Notes: generated by a model from the sequence alone, not told the origin. Counted from the stretch's first letter, positions 34,897 through 45,789 are shown. The stretch: DNA of 64,000 bases from Periplaneta americana (GCF_040183065.1 NC_091119.1:109848263-109912262), one strand, 5' to 3'. A program made the numbers and translations.

Positions 34897-35695
34897 TAGG
34901 CCTGAGAAATATATGCCGTTATACTACCAGTGCTCTTCGTGCGCCTCTGACTTTGAGTACGTCTCAGAGTTGAGGTGAGTTAACGCAGTGTCTTTCGTTC
35001 GTTTGAACTCATGCTTATCATCACGGTAAGTTAGTCCTCAGCATTTGGGTGGTTGAAAGTCACTCGTTTGACTTCGAAACACAACTATCTGCTAAAGAAA
35101 AATTTAAAGACTTTTTTTTTTGGTTAAAGAGAAATTGCACTATTTTAAAGACATTTTATTTTATGTCTGTAGAAAATACACCTAAAATAACATGACAAGT
35201 ACCAGCCTTATTATTTCACTATGTTAATATGATAGTGTATTATGGTTTTTTTATATGATTTTTCATTTCATGTATTGTTGCAGTGAATAACAAATCACAT
35301 TTTCAAATTTTCAAAGGAGAATGATTGCTTGTTGCTAGAAAACACAGCCTTACATCTAGAGAAACTTCGTCCCACTTCTGCAGAAACAATGGGGGAATAT
35401 TTGAAATATTTTATACAAGCATTATTTATCTCAAAACTGTATCATTATTACAAATTTCCTCATTTGAAATTAAGTTATAAATTTCGTCATCAGCATCTTG
35501 CTATTATTCTTCTTTACAAGACGTTGAATGTTGCTTGTTACGAATAGCAGTATTCGGTCGTAATGTAGCCGATCAACTAAAGTTCACTGCTGAACGAAAC
35601 GCACTGAAATCCCCCACCCCAACGCAATTACGTACTGGTACCTAAAGTCAGAGGCGCATGAAGCGCAATGTAACGGCATACAATTCTTAGCCCTA
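34897..35695. mobile_element. hAT-type non-autonomous element, exact 8-bp TSD
   Basis: The target duplication CTCATAAC lies at 34889-34896 and 35696-35703. The terminal inverted repeats TAGGCCTGAGAAATATATG and (complement of the right end) TAGGGCTAAGAATTGTATG continue as gccgtta and gcgcctctgactt for about 60 bp. An 8-bp duplication and TAGGG start fit hAT. The interior is AT-rich with no transposase. Confidence 0.88.
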
Positions 35696-35745
35696 CTCAT
35701 AACAATTGCAATTAGAAGGTTGTATTTATTTCTTTCACTGTAAAT

Positions 35746-35880
35746 ATGTCTAAGAGGAAGTACTTGACAGACGCAGATATTGAAATGGGGTTTCAGAAAC
35801 ATGCTTTATTTGATAGTTCTAGTAGTGGAAATGAAGATGTTATTCAGGAGCTTACAGAGCAAGATGTAATAGAAAAAAAG
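35746..35880 (+). CDS. Possible first exon, acidic 45-residue N-terminus
   Basis: ATG at 35746 opens MSKRKYLTDADIEMGFQKHA then LFDSSSSGNEDVIQE, and stops 45 codons on at a TAA that overlaps a good splice donor (AA/GTAAGT at 35880). A basic start followed by an Asp/Glu/Ser-rich stretch is typical of piggyBac-type transposase N-termini, but no downstream exon was found and the identity is a guess. The 5' flank directly borders the hAT element ending at 35695. Confidence 0.35.
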
Positions 35881-36168
35881 TAAGTCAGAAGAAGAACAAG
35901 GCAATTTCTGCTTTACCTCTTTGAATTATTACATCGCTTTTTATTCTTTTTATAAATATTTATTCTTTTATAAATTATAGAGTACTATTTTGAGCTGTAA
36001 TAGCATATGAGAAAATAACAGGCTTCTGGTTACCTATTGCATGTAAATACTTATTGTTACTTATTGTTTTAGAAGTTCAGCCCTTACGAAGGCATCCACG
36101 TTCAGAGGCAAAAATCGAATGATTGTTTCTGTTTACATTATTATTTATGTATGGTACATAACTTTGCG

Positions 36169-36506
36169 TCCCGCGTCGTGGCGTCGTGGTCTAAGGCATC
36201 CTGCCTAGGACTCACGTTACGGAATGCGCGTTGGTTCGAGTCCTCGTAGGGGAAGACATTTTCTAATGAAATTTCGGTCAGTGTATGGGACCGGTGCCCA
36301 CCCAGCATCGTGATGCACTTGGGGAGCTACGATAGGTAGCGAAATCCGGTTACGCAAACCAGCTATAACGGCTGGGGGGCTCATCGTACTAACCACACGA
36401 TACCTCCATTCTGGTTGGATGATCGTCCACCTCTGCTTCGGCATGTGGCCGTGAGGCCAGCAGCCGGTTGGTCGGTCTTGGCCCTTCATGGGCTGTAGCG
36501 CCACGG

Positions 36507-36540
<34 letters not shown>
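36169..36540 (+). mobile_element. tRNA-derived SINE, family E, with (ATT)n tail
   Basis: CGTGGCGTCGTGGTCTAAGG (A-box) and GCGTTGGTTCGAGTCC (B-box) are followed by a long conserved-looking body (gggaccggtgcccaccc, agctacgataggtagc, ggttggatgatcgtccacc) and end in (ATT)n at 36507-36541. A minus-strand fragment of the same family lies at 36860-37035. Confidence 0.85.
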
Positions 36541-36541
<1 letters not shown>

Positions 36542-36859
36542 GTAACTATGCATTATCATATTATTACATGAATGTAGTAAATACAATTGTATATTTCTTA
36601 GGAGACATTTCTTTTTTGTCTGTTGAAAAATAGCTGTGTAAAATGGAAATGTAATAAAGTTTATATAAAAGATCCTTAAGTCATAACGATACAAATATAT
36701 ATATAATATACCCAGTTTTACTGCAGAAACAGTGTAAACTCATTGAGTTAGTCACTGATCCCACGCCATTGGTATTAGTTGGGTGTAACAATGGGCATTG
36801 GTATGCGACTGTTAAAATATTCAAATGTGTGAAATAATAATATTATTGTTATGCAGCCA

Positions 36860-37035
36860 ATAGAGGATTATGGTCTACCAGCCGACTGCTGAGCTCACGT
36901 TCACATGCCTCAGTAGAGGTGAACGATCATCCAACCAGAACGGAGAAATGTATGGTTAGCACGATGATTCTCCCCCCAGTCGTTACAGCTGGCTCGCGGA
37001 TCCGGATTTCCTTATCCACTATAGCTGCGAAAAGG
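36860..37035 (-). mobile_element. SINE family E fragment
   Basis: aacgatcatccaaccagaacgg, cgatgattctccccccag, cgttacagctgg and cggatttccttatccac are the inverted counterparts of the 36.3-36.45 kb body. Both ends are missing. Confidence 0.75.
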
Positions 37036-37810
37036 TAAACTATGAATTATAATATAGCGATTTTGCCTCATAAAAATAAAACGTATCTAATAGAACAATA
37101 CTTAGCCTACTGTTTCCGTGCACACATGCTGTCTCTGTGGTACGTCATGTTGCTATTACTAAATGGCACGCACTCGTATTAGTGGTAAATAACTGTCACG
37201 TTTATATTTTTTACGGCTGATTTTGATAATTCTCACACAGTAACTTTTAAACTGAATGAACTCTTGGGTTCAGATGACCAGCATTTATGTTCAGATATGT
37301 AGGATTCATAAGGTACACTGCTTACGCCCATTTGAATGAGGTCATAAGGTTTATTTCCTTTTCCCAAAGTAGCAAGGTTAAGCGTCCTGTTGCGGCCTTT
37401 CCGCCAATTGACATGTGTTCGTAATCCGCCTGTAATGTCACATGTCGCGCTGGTCACAGCCTGTCTCTCAAACGGCGACTCTGTCGGCTGACGGCCACTC
37501 CCCAGAGGCCTGATCCTCGCTGTTTCTACGATTATTTTGGTTTTCCCTTTTGCTGTTCCCTTTGTTATAGGCCTGACTGTGCAGTAGTATGTAAAAGAGC
37601 CTTTATTAATTATATTCTACTGTATTAACAACGCTATATCAAGTACGCAATTACGGAATGTAGGTGGAATTGGTAATAGATATTATATTAGTTTCATGAG
37701 GCCGAAGATTCGTGAAAGATTTACCTGATATTCTCCTTACATTTGGGGAATACCTCGTAAAAACCAATCAGAAAATAATTAGCCGAAATAACCTGTGCCC
37801 TACCCCAATG
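37036..37810. other. No gene recognised
   Basis: GC rises between 37380 and 37530. A 74-codon minus frame there shows no family. I see no splice sites or start that would support a gene. Confidence 0.4.
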
Positions 37811-37818
37811 GTCTACAC

Positions 37819-38000
37819 CAGTGGTCGTCAGCACTTGCTGAAATGGGTAAAGTGCAAGGAGTGCAACGAAATATGCTCCGTCGTGCAGAAGGAATAGGGA
37901 GACAGCATACCCGCCAGCAGCCACGGATGCACGCTAGTGCAATGTCATATCCGCGGGTAAAAGACGCTAGCCCGAGGGTACACTGTGTTGATGACCGCTG
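37819..38000. mobile_element. hAT MITE, 182 bp, exact 8-bp TSD
   Basis: CAGTGGTCGTCAGCA at the left and the complementary TGATGACCGCTG at the right are terminal inverted repeats of the CAGNGGTC type. The target duplication GTCTACAC at 37811-37818 and 38001-38008 is exact. No coding capacity. Confidence 0.93.
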
Positions 38001-38126
38001 GTCTACACTCTACATTATGCGGTGGCCTTTTAATAGTTTTATTTGGCGAATCGTTAGTGAAGGTATATATTCCTATACAGGAGACACGAGTTTTAATACC
38101 GGCGAGTACAAAATAAACGGACTGTA

Positions 38127-38475
38127 TTGAGTCAAGAACCACATACAGCGATATGCGATGGAAATGCTAGAATTGGTTTTGCATGGATTCGGTTGGGAGA
38201 TTGGAAACTAAACGATTTTACGGATAATATGGAAAATGGCAGATGTATATTATTTTTCGAAGCAGAAAATAAAAATCATGTTATATATTGCGAACATGTG
38301 TTAAGACAGATGGGAGTGAAAGCAGTTTCATTTTAGTAATGAAATTATATAAGCCAAAATATCAAGAATAATTTACAAATGAACAGCTAATAAAATACCT
38401 AGGAACATTTTCTTGGAGAGTACGAGAAAAACTAATGAGGAAAATAAATACGCTAGAAGAAATGTAAATAATTTT
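38127..38475 (+). pseudogene. LINE C-terminal zinc-region remnant
   Basis: IGFAWIRLGDWKL followed by NGRCILFFEAENKNHVIYC matches a recurrent LINE tail (gRCxLC...ENxxHxxxxC). The second Cys is replaced by Phe. The frame breaks at 38336 and the rest (RIIYKWTANK, ESTRKTNEE) is in other frames. Confidence 0.6.
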
Positions 38476-38805
38476 TTTAATGTGTGCATGTATGCATATA
38501 ATGTAATAGGTCTACCTATGAATGTATAAAAACGGTACATTGATAAGTGAATGGCAACTATAGCCTATGATCGGAGTTCAATGCTGTTAGTCAGCATTGT
38601 AACGCACTGTAACCAAATAAATAAAAAAAATAATTAAATAAACGGTTAAAAATGCATTTAGCGTTCAGGAAAATTAAGAAAATTAACTGCAAACATATGT
38701 TACATGACGTATGGAATTCCCACCATAATACCACTTCACGAACAATACCTTTTCTTCTACACTATAATACTTCATTTCAGTTTCGTTATTAACCAGAAGC
38801 ATTAG

Positions 38806-39306
38806 GTTTGTTCCAGCACGGTTCGGAATCGATTCTGAACTGCCTGCTCATGCGCAGTAGTTCAATGTGCGTTCCAACAAGACTAGAACTGATTCCGAAC
38901 CGATAGTGAACTTCCAGTTTTCTGTTCAGAACTCGTTCGGAACGAGTGAAATTGGTTCTCCATTAAGAGTATAACTGGGAATTCTAAACTGCTGACGCAT
39001 GCGCAGATGGTTTAATCTGAAATTATGGTTAAAATCCTTCGAGACTAGACAGATTAAAATAAAAAAAATAGTCGATCATGAGTGATATGGAAGATGATAG
39101 TGATATATTTTATGACGAATGAAGTTCGGAAGATGAATATAATTTTAATATGAGAAGAAACTCCGAAGGTGTGAAAGAACAGTTCAAGAAACGTTCCAAC
39201 AACGTAAAATCCAGAACTCTTGACACCATATACAACTAGCGCAAGCGTCGAAAGAAGTTCGGTATTAGTTCGGAACGCGTTCTGAATTGCTTCCTGGAAC
39301 GAACCT
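38806..39306. mobile_element. PIF/Harbinger-like non-autonomous element
   Basis: GGTTTGTTCCAGCACGG at the left and CTGGAACGAACC at the right are inverted ends, with many internal GTTCGGAACG-type words. A short acidic frame (MSDMEDDSDIFYDE then stop, 39078) may be the relic of the element's second protein. A TTA-type duplication is likely on the left only, so the superfamily is a guess. Confidence 0.55.
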
Positions 39307-39519
39307 ATTAATAGCACAAAACTCCCATAACCTTGTTTTATCTTATGGTCGTAATTGGTTATAAAATTTGTAACATTGTTGTGGACCATGGCCCAACCCC
39401 AATGAAACAGAATTACTGATATATCTACGTAAAGGTAAATAAAGCATTGTTACGTTTATATTATTTTAATGTACCGAAGTATATATGATATTTCCATGCA
39501 GATATTCTGCTTCATCATA

Positions 39520-39717
39520 CGATGAAAGAGTAATGGGACGGAGAAAAACTCTCTCCGGCGCCGGGATTTGAACCTGGGTTTTCAGCTCTACGTGCTGATG
39601 CTTTATCCACTAAGCCACACCGGATACATCAGCACGTAGAGCTAAAAACCCGGGTTCAAATCCCGGCGCCGGAGAGAGTTTTTTTCCGTTCCATTACTCT
39701 TTCATCGAATGTTACGT
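39520..39717. repeat. Foldback of a tRNA-like repeat
   Basis: Arms 39520-39601 and 39627-39717 are inverted copies (gatgaaagagtaatgg, GGCGCCGGGATTTGAACC, CTACGTGCTGATG) around a 25-base loop ctttatccac...cggata. The loop plus one arm makes a complete minus-strand tRNA-like module (AGCCACACCGG...GGGATTTGAACC). The second arm therefore duplicates half of a tRNA-like head in inverse orientation. Confidence 0.88.
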
Positions 39718-39922
39718 TGCTCGTACTTTTCTCTGATAGTAAATAAAAGTAAATGCGTTATTGTTTAGGTATTCTGATTCACGTTTAAAGCTAAAAAATA
39801 TACGTAAATATTTTTTTTAATGTAAACAGTACATCGCACTTGACGATGTGTCAGAGAAAGAACAATATTGTTTATATGCATCTGATGTCTGACTAGTGTA
39901 ATATGTAGCTAGTCTGCGATGT

Positions 39923-40358
39923 ATGCAATGGAGGGGGCAAGTAACTGGCTACTCTATCTCCTGGCGTAGTTGCCTCATAAGTGGTGCCTTCTTGGTATCA
40001 CTTGTGAGTTTCAGATCTGTCTTCGGACAGTTGACGAAACAACAACAGCAATGTAAACAGAGGAGAGAGTATTTGGGAAAAACTGATTCGTATGTTAAAT
40101 CGCTATGTTCAGTACTTCGATTTGCATAGTGTATTGTTGTTTAGTCAACTCTCCGAAGACAGGTTAGAACCTTATGACACCAATAAGGCATCGCTCATGA
40201 GGCAACTAAACCAATAGACAATGGAGTTGTTGTTTAGTCAGCTATTCGAAAACAGGCTTGAACCTCTTAAGTAACACCAATAAAAGATCACTCATGAGGC
40301 AACTAGGCCAGGAGATAATGGGGTTAGGGTGGCCAGTTTCTTTTCCCCTCCAATGCAT
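39923..40358. repeat. Foldback element upstream of the secreted-protein gene
   Basis: ATGCAATGGAGGGGGCAAG at the left and CTTTTCCCCTCCAATGCAT at the right are inverted ends. The arms extend about 120 bp (agttgcctcat, ctgtcttcgga / tccgaagacag). Within the right half a unit of about 94 bp (gttgtttagtca ... ctcatgaggcaacta) is duplicated head to tail at 40136-40230 and 40231-40325. Confidence 0.85.
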
Positions 40359-40365
40359 AGTGTGG

Positions 40366-40374
40366 TATATAAAT
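40366..40374 (+). promoter_or_regulatory. Candidate TATA box
   Basis: TATATAAAT lies 8 bases after the foldback element and 319 bases before the ATG at 40693. If used, the 5' UTR would be about 290 nt. No initiator was clearly identified. Inference only. Confidence 0.35.
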
Positions 40375-40692
40375 ATCATTTGCCTCTGAAATACTGAATA
40401 TGAACAAAATCCGCTTAAATAGTTTCATCGCTATGCACAGACGGACTACATTCTAAAACAGCTTTTTCGCCATCACGATTGCTAAAACCGTATGTTTCCA
40501 TAAGAATCGCGTGATACATTTTTCGCAGCACCGCAATGGTTTTTATGTAAAAATCGTACAATGAGAACGTAAAAGGAGCTTAAACAGATAGTTGACTGTG
40601 TGATGGAGAACGTATTTTCAGCACAACCTGTACTCCACCGAGCGCAGATATCTGTCCTATGACTCCCTCATTATCTTCTCGTCTGCCACGCG

Positions 40693-41841
40693 ATGAAGAG
40701 CTTGCTGGTCCTGCTGCTCGTCTTGCAAGTCAGTCACGGGGCCCTGGATGAACAACGGCTGAGGCAGTTCTTCCAGGACGTTTACCAGGGCCACGACGTC
40801 TCCCGTAGGAACAGCGACGTATTCCAGGAGCCATCTTCAAGGGACCTTGACGTCGGTTTTGCAGTGGGAGTCAAAGACGATGGCAACGACAGCGACGTGC
40901 TGCTCAACAAGCACTCGGCCAAGACGTATTCGCCACCTAGCATCTTTGCACAACCTATTCCTCCCTCCAACGTGGTGCAGGAGCCGTCTGCTAGCTCTAA
41001 GGAGCTCAATATTGGAGTTTACGTCGACCCTAAGAGTGGAGTACAATACTACACGCCAGGTTTGTCTCCTAGCAACTACTTGACTCCGAGAACAAATGCC
41101 TACACTACTCCATCCGGTCTTCCAGTTGCCTACAATTTAGTGACTCCTAGCAACTTCTTAATTCCGAAAACAAATGCCTATCCAAGTCTGGTCAATGCCC
41201 CATTTGTGAATACTTACGTTCCTCCTTATCAAAATCCACTCCCATATCAGCAACCTTCCTTTTGGAACCAGTTCCAACGACCTCTTTCACGAAATTCATT
41301 AGATTTTGGACCCCCTTTTTATCCTAATTATTTCGAAAATGTTCGGAACAGACCTCCCAATTTCATTGCCCTTCCTTATGCTAGTCAGAATGACATACAG
41401 CAAACATTTGAAACGGAGGACTATTCGGGGCCCTATTTCGAAAACAGATTCCACAAATTCGATCGATTCCAACAAGCAAACAACCCTTACTATCAACAAT
41501 TCGATGAGAGAAATTTTTATGGAAGATATCCCTATGCTTTGAGAAGTGCGCGTGATACATCAGGCGTCATGTTCGACCCCATGGGGCGAGTTCCCAGGGG
41601 GCACGGTCGATACCACCAGTTACGTGGCGGCGATCTGAGGAGTATGTTCCAGATAGAGGAGCAGGTTCCCGCAGGGGGGCTCTACCGGCGGCCACCGCAA
41701 CCCTTGGTTTTGAGGCAAGAGCCCCAAGTGCCGGAAGTGATCGTGGACCAGAGGGGAACCCCCGTCATGACATCCCAGCCGTTCGGAGACCGCCAGGTGG
41801 GCGCCTTCCGTCTGCGCAACGACCACGGTTACCAAGTAACG
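40693..41841 (+). CDS. Secreted Pro/Tyr/Asn-rich protein, exon 1 (383 codons)
   Basis: The best host gene here, family not recognised. The ATG follows a 16-residue signal peptide pattern (MKSLLVLLLVLQVSHG, then ALDEQ), so the mature protein is secreted. Two related modules follow: residues 43-60 (VFQEPSSRDLDVGFAVGV) and 94-112 (VVQEPSASSKELNIGVYVD). A second duplicated phrase is SPSNYLTPRTNAY (125-137) and TPSNFLIPKTNAY (151-163). Residues 165-280 are rich in Pro, Tyr, Phe, Asn and Gln; 300-345 carry Arg-rich stretches. No Cys is visible and no chitin-binding RR consensus, so a structural or cuticle-associated role is only a thought. The frame runs 15 more codons, but GTGAGC at 41842 after ACG is a good donor in phase 0, and the extra codons (VSYFLVSMTTQILV) look like intron. 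Base composition is higher in GC than the surroundings, as expected for a real exon. Confidence 0.85.
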
Positions 41842-41886
41842 GTGAGCTACTTTCTTGTATCCATGACAACTCAAATTCTTGTGTAG

Positions 41887-42345
41887 ATAATTATTTACAT
41901 ATGTAGAAACGTTGATGTGCACAATCTTTTCACGTATTTACAGTACATTCAATTGATAACTTGTGTTATAATCTACCTTTTTTTAAAATTAAATAATGGT
42001 GTAACCAACTCGCGTATAATTTCCCTTAAACGTATAGGTGGCAAGGCAGTTGATTTCTAGGAAATGACTATGGAGCGCACATTAATGTCATGCGGTCGTA
42101 AATTAAAATCCCGCGTAGAGTATGACTGTTTGTTAGTTACTAGTGGCATGTCCTTTGTTTTGTTAGGTGCATGCCGAGAAAAACTTCAATCCAGTCATCG
42201 ATTAATCTAACCGTAAGAGCTAAATATTATTAGTTATAACTATTGTTGAAAGCTTACGAATAACATATTTTCTGAATAGTTATGACCCACAAACCGATAA
42301 TCATATCATATGTCCTAGAGTAGGTCGAAAACAATAAAATTAAGA
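41887..42345. other. No repeat recognised (intron)
   Basis: AT-rich intron sequence; nothing placed. Confidence 0.4.
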
Positions 42346-42551
42346 GTTTGAAAACACTAAACGGATATGTTTTAAAGAAATTTTCATTTTATGATTCTTT
42401 TTTGCACGGAGGAGAGACCCGAATGCTTGCACTGCAGCCTGAGGCTTATTGTGCTTATCACTCCTATTCTGTGAATGATTGGATAGCCGAACGACTGCGC
42501 TCTTGTACAAGTACAGCACGCCGTACTGTGAACTTAACCCGGGCTATTGTA

Positions 42552-42601
<50 letters not shown>

Positions 42602-42605
42602 ATGT
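42346..42605 (+). repeat. Dispersed repeat ending in (GAT)n
   Basis: The block ctgcagcctgaggcttattg ... cgaacgactgcgctcttg ... gtgaacttaacccgggc runs into (GAT)n at 42556-42602. I recall a similar repeat from cockroach sequence but cannot name it. The segment ttttaaagaaattttcattt (42369) is echoed at 42813 after the neighbouring SINE. Confidence 0.5.
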
Positions 42606-42790
42606 GAATTAATGATGGTGAAATGAGTTCAAGGTCCAACGCCGAAAATTGCCCAGCAATTCTGCTTCAGTTGGTTGAGGGAAAACCCCGGGAAAAATCC
42701 CAAACAGGTAATTTGTCCCAATCAGGATTTGAACCCGGGCCCGCTCGTTTCATAGCCAGACGTGCTGACCATTACTCCACAACGGTGGAC
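42606..42790 (-). mobile_element. SINE family B, diverged
   Basis: The minus strand carries the B-box (complement of GGATTTGAACCCGGGCC) and the body words ggttgagggaaaaccccgg and gagttcaaggtccaacgcc. The head end is ccacaacggtgga. Confidence 0.85.
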
Positions 42791-43004
42791 AATTTTATGA
42801 TTAGTGCAAACATTTTAAAGGAAATTGTATTTTATGATTAACGCTAAGATTTTTATTATAGACTGTACCTGGATACTCGGTGAATTCAAGATGTACTGGA
42901 AAAATCATATCGAAGTCAGCAACGTTTTGCGTCACCTCTAAATTATTATTTCTTAAACGCATAACTTTGCATTTATTTTTACCCTAATTTTATATTTTTT
43001 GTGG

Positions 43005-43262
43005 TAGTGGTCTAGTGCGGACCCGGTTCGATCCCAGGTGTACCACGGATTTATACCTTGGTCCAGGTAACACAGCAGTTTTCTCCTGGAGCTCCGGTTC
43101 CTTGTGGCATCCTAACAAATTTCCATCGTCTCATTTTATCGCGGATGTAGCGTAGACCAGACTCCTATGGCGCAACCTGAGCAACGATTGTGTCGGTAAA
43201 TTGGTCTACACAACTGGCTTCATATGGGTGAAAGACGAACAGACAAATACCCGCCATTAGTT
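43005..43262 (+). mobile_element. tRNA-derived SINE, family G
   Basis: GTGGTAGTGGTCTAGTG (A-box-like) is followed closely by GACCCGGTTCGATCCCAGG (B-box); the spacing is shorter than in a tRNA, so the anticodon arm is deleted. The body has ctggagctccggttcctt and gtctacacaactggcttc. Confidence 0.7.
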
Positions 43263-43278
43263 ATATATAAATTTATAA

Positions 43279-43532
43279 TAAATTTACTCATGTTGATCTT
43301 ATGTTTTTTTAATTGTATTGTACAAAAAATAGTTCCAAATAATAAAATTAAGAATTTATAGTCCTAGAAATGTCCAGTTGGTAGAATTAACATGACTTTA
43401 ACTAAATGTATCAACGTCATGTTAATTCTACCAACTGGACATTTCTAGGACTATAAATTCTTAATTTTATTATTTGGAACTATTTTTGTACAATACAATT
43501 AAAAAAACATGAGATCGACATGAGTAAATTTA
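43279..43532. repeat. 254-bp near-perfect hairpin
   Basis: Arms 43279-43396 and 43416-43532 are inverted copies with only a handful of mismatches (for example gttgatcttatg versus catgagatcgac), around a 19-base loop. No tRNA-like or coding content. Confidence 0.95.
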
Positions 43533-43639
43533 AATGTGTCCTATTTTTAGAAAGATTTCGAATGAACTACCATACTTTTACAGCAGACATTATGACATTT
43601 CATATGCAAATGTCTCTAAATAATAATAAAGATACAGTA

Positions 43640-43918
43640 TAAGTATCCCCTTTAGACGTCATGAAAGCGCATAGGAGGCAGGATGGTAGAGACCTATGTT
43701 TTCATGATCTTCGCACTAGAATAAGGTAGTGTCGTTGACACCACACTCCGACCGCCTTTTATCCCCGTGAAAGACGCGGTACTCAATTTGACAGAAGGCT
43801 ATTCTGATTGTATTGGCAACGAGAAAAATACCGTTATCATTCGGGATAGAACCCGAGACCTCCCAGACAGTAGCCAGTTGCTATACCAACTGAGCTACCC
43901 GGTCAAAAATAATTATCA

Positions 43919-43971
<53 letters not shown>

Positions 43972-43975
43972 CACA
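43640..43975 (-). mobile_element. tRNA-derived SINE, family H, next to (ATT)n
   Basis: The minus strand reads GGGTAGCTCAGTTGGTATAG (A-box) and GGTCTCGGGTTCTATCCCG (B-box), with a body toward 43640. The (ATT)n at 43920-43971 lies on the head side, so it is a neighbour and not the tail. Confidence 0.75.
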
Positions 43976-44162
43976 GTCTCAAAAATGTAAAAATTTGTTA
44001 AAATGAACTAATAATTGTTATTATTATGGACTGTGTTTAATATTAAAACTTAAAAATATAGGTCTACTATACCTTTTGATATACAAAATATATTAAAAAT
44101 ATTGTGAATAAGGAATTAATACTCTAGGTTTGTTTGTATTCCCATTCATATTGTGTATGTAT

Positions 44163-44421
44163 GTATTTATTTATTTTATTGGGTTATTTTACGACGCTGT
44201 ATCAACATCTAGGTTATTTAGTGTCTGAATGAAATGAAGGTGATAATGCCGGTGAAATGAGTCCGGGGTCCAACACCGAAAGTTACCCAGCATTTGCTCA
44301 TATTGGGTTGAGGGAAAACCCCGGAAAAAACCTCAACCAGGTAACTTGCCCCGACAGGGATTCGAACCCGGGCCATCTGGTTTCGCGGCCAGACGCGCTG
44401 ACCGTTACTCCACATGTGTGG
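44163..44421 (-). mobile_element. SINE family B, full length
   Basis: The minus-strand copy closely resembles 4816-5079: the complement of GGTTCGAATCCCTGTCGGGG, ggttgaggttttttccgg and cgtcgtaaaataaccc are all present. ATGTATGTAT occurs on both sides, consistent with insertion in a (ATGT)n tract. Confidence 0.92.
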
Positions 44422-44423
44422 AC

Positions 44424-44455
<32 letters not shown>

Positions 44456-44494
44456 TGTATGTATGTATGTATGTATGTATGTATGTATGTATGT
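44422..44494 (+). repeat. (ATGT)n microsatellite
   Basis: About 17 ATGT units abutting the SINE head. They create open frames of alternating Met/Tyr/Val/Cys or Ile/His/Thr that are not genes. Confidence 0.95.
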
Positions 44495-45340
44495 ATTTGT
44501 TCAACGAATCTCTTTTCCTCTGCATCAATATGAACATTAATGAACATTAATATGAGCATACTTCGCGCAATAGTTAATGAGAAAAGACTACACACAGACG
44601 AAGAGCCAGACATAAAATAATAAGATCTGTAAATATCTAGCCGTGGAAACCTAATTTGACAAGGCTGCACGTTAAATAGTGGTTTTACTAGTTACTCAGA
44701 ACAAATATAATATTACGAGAAAAGTATGTGCGATCCTGCATTGTTCTCTTTACTGTTGATAGATGCTGAAATCATTGGTCGGTATTACCGATTGAATTTC
44801 AGTAGTATTATTCTCTGCTTGAGTACAAAGTATCACAAACAATTGATTCGAATTGGATTAATTTTATGGGAACTTCACAACAGAAGGGATTACAAACTAG
44901 TTTTACGTTGGTAACACTGAAGCGATTACAACTATTTCCAATAGTGCTCAGAGCTGTATTTACACAATTATACCGATACCAATCCCATTTCAATTGCTCT
45001 GCATAAGGGGCGGGAGGGGAAATTAGTTTTTTTCGCGTTGGGATCACTGATAGGATTACAAACATTTTCAGCAAGGTGACAACAATGCCGGGCCGATTTT
45101 GTATTAAAGCGCTCCATTTCTGCGACGGAATTTTTCGTGTATGCACATCCAGAGATTAAAGGACCGGGAACTGTGGCCCTGTCCATAGTATATCTGTAAT
45201 TAAGTGTTCGCCATGTTGTGTAGCTATCCAGATTTAATATTACTATTTTGGCCTACTGGTTTGAAAAGTTTCAGTTCCCCGTCCTATTTAATATTTTCTG
45301 ATAACTTTGTCTTATTCAAGTTAACAAATCTTTAACAAAT
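44495..45340. other. No repeat recognised (intron)
   Basis: Unplaced sequence. A 112-codon minus frame at 44808-45146 shows no family. Confidence 0.4.
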
Positions 45341-45789
45341 GGTTATTTATAGAGTCAAATCTTTCATCTGAAAACATTTCTAGAAAAATTTCTTCCGTTC
45401 ATAATATAGAAATGTTTATTTGAAAGAAGTACTTGATAGGCTACATGTATAAGATTTTTATGTATACAGAGAGTTAATTTGTAAACGTTTCTATAAAATT
45501 TTCTTTCGTTTGTAATATGAAAATGTCTATTTAAAGGAGAAATTTCATACGTGGACTACATTGTATAAGCTTCATATACAGAGAATTGATTTCGAACTAT
45601 TTGTATGAAATTTTCTTTCGTCCGTAATTTAGAGATGTCTGTCTGAAGAAAAGATCTGATACGTACAGTAGATATATAACCTTCATATGCAGAGAGTTCA
45701 TTTCCAAACATTTCTAGAACAATTTCTTTCGTCCATAATATAGAGATGTCTATTTGGAGAAAAGATATGGCACGTGAATAAGCTTTATA

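Noticed and set aside
37233..37457. 74-codon minus frame in a GC-rich patch
   Set aside because: No recognisable motif, start or splice context.
41842..41886. Extension of the secreted protein by 14 residues to the TAG at 41884
   Set aside because: A strong GTGAGC donor precedes it and the added residues change character; kept as an alternative only.
40782..41922. Minus-strand and alternative plus-strand frames of 66-100 codons over the secreted-protein exon
   Set aside because: Shadows of the 383-codon exon, which has a signal peptide and a splice donor.
44257..44670. Open frames across the SINE and (ATGT)n tract
   Set aside because: SINE plus microsatellite composition; the same frames appear in other SINE copies.
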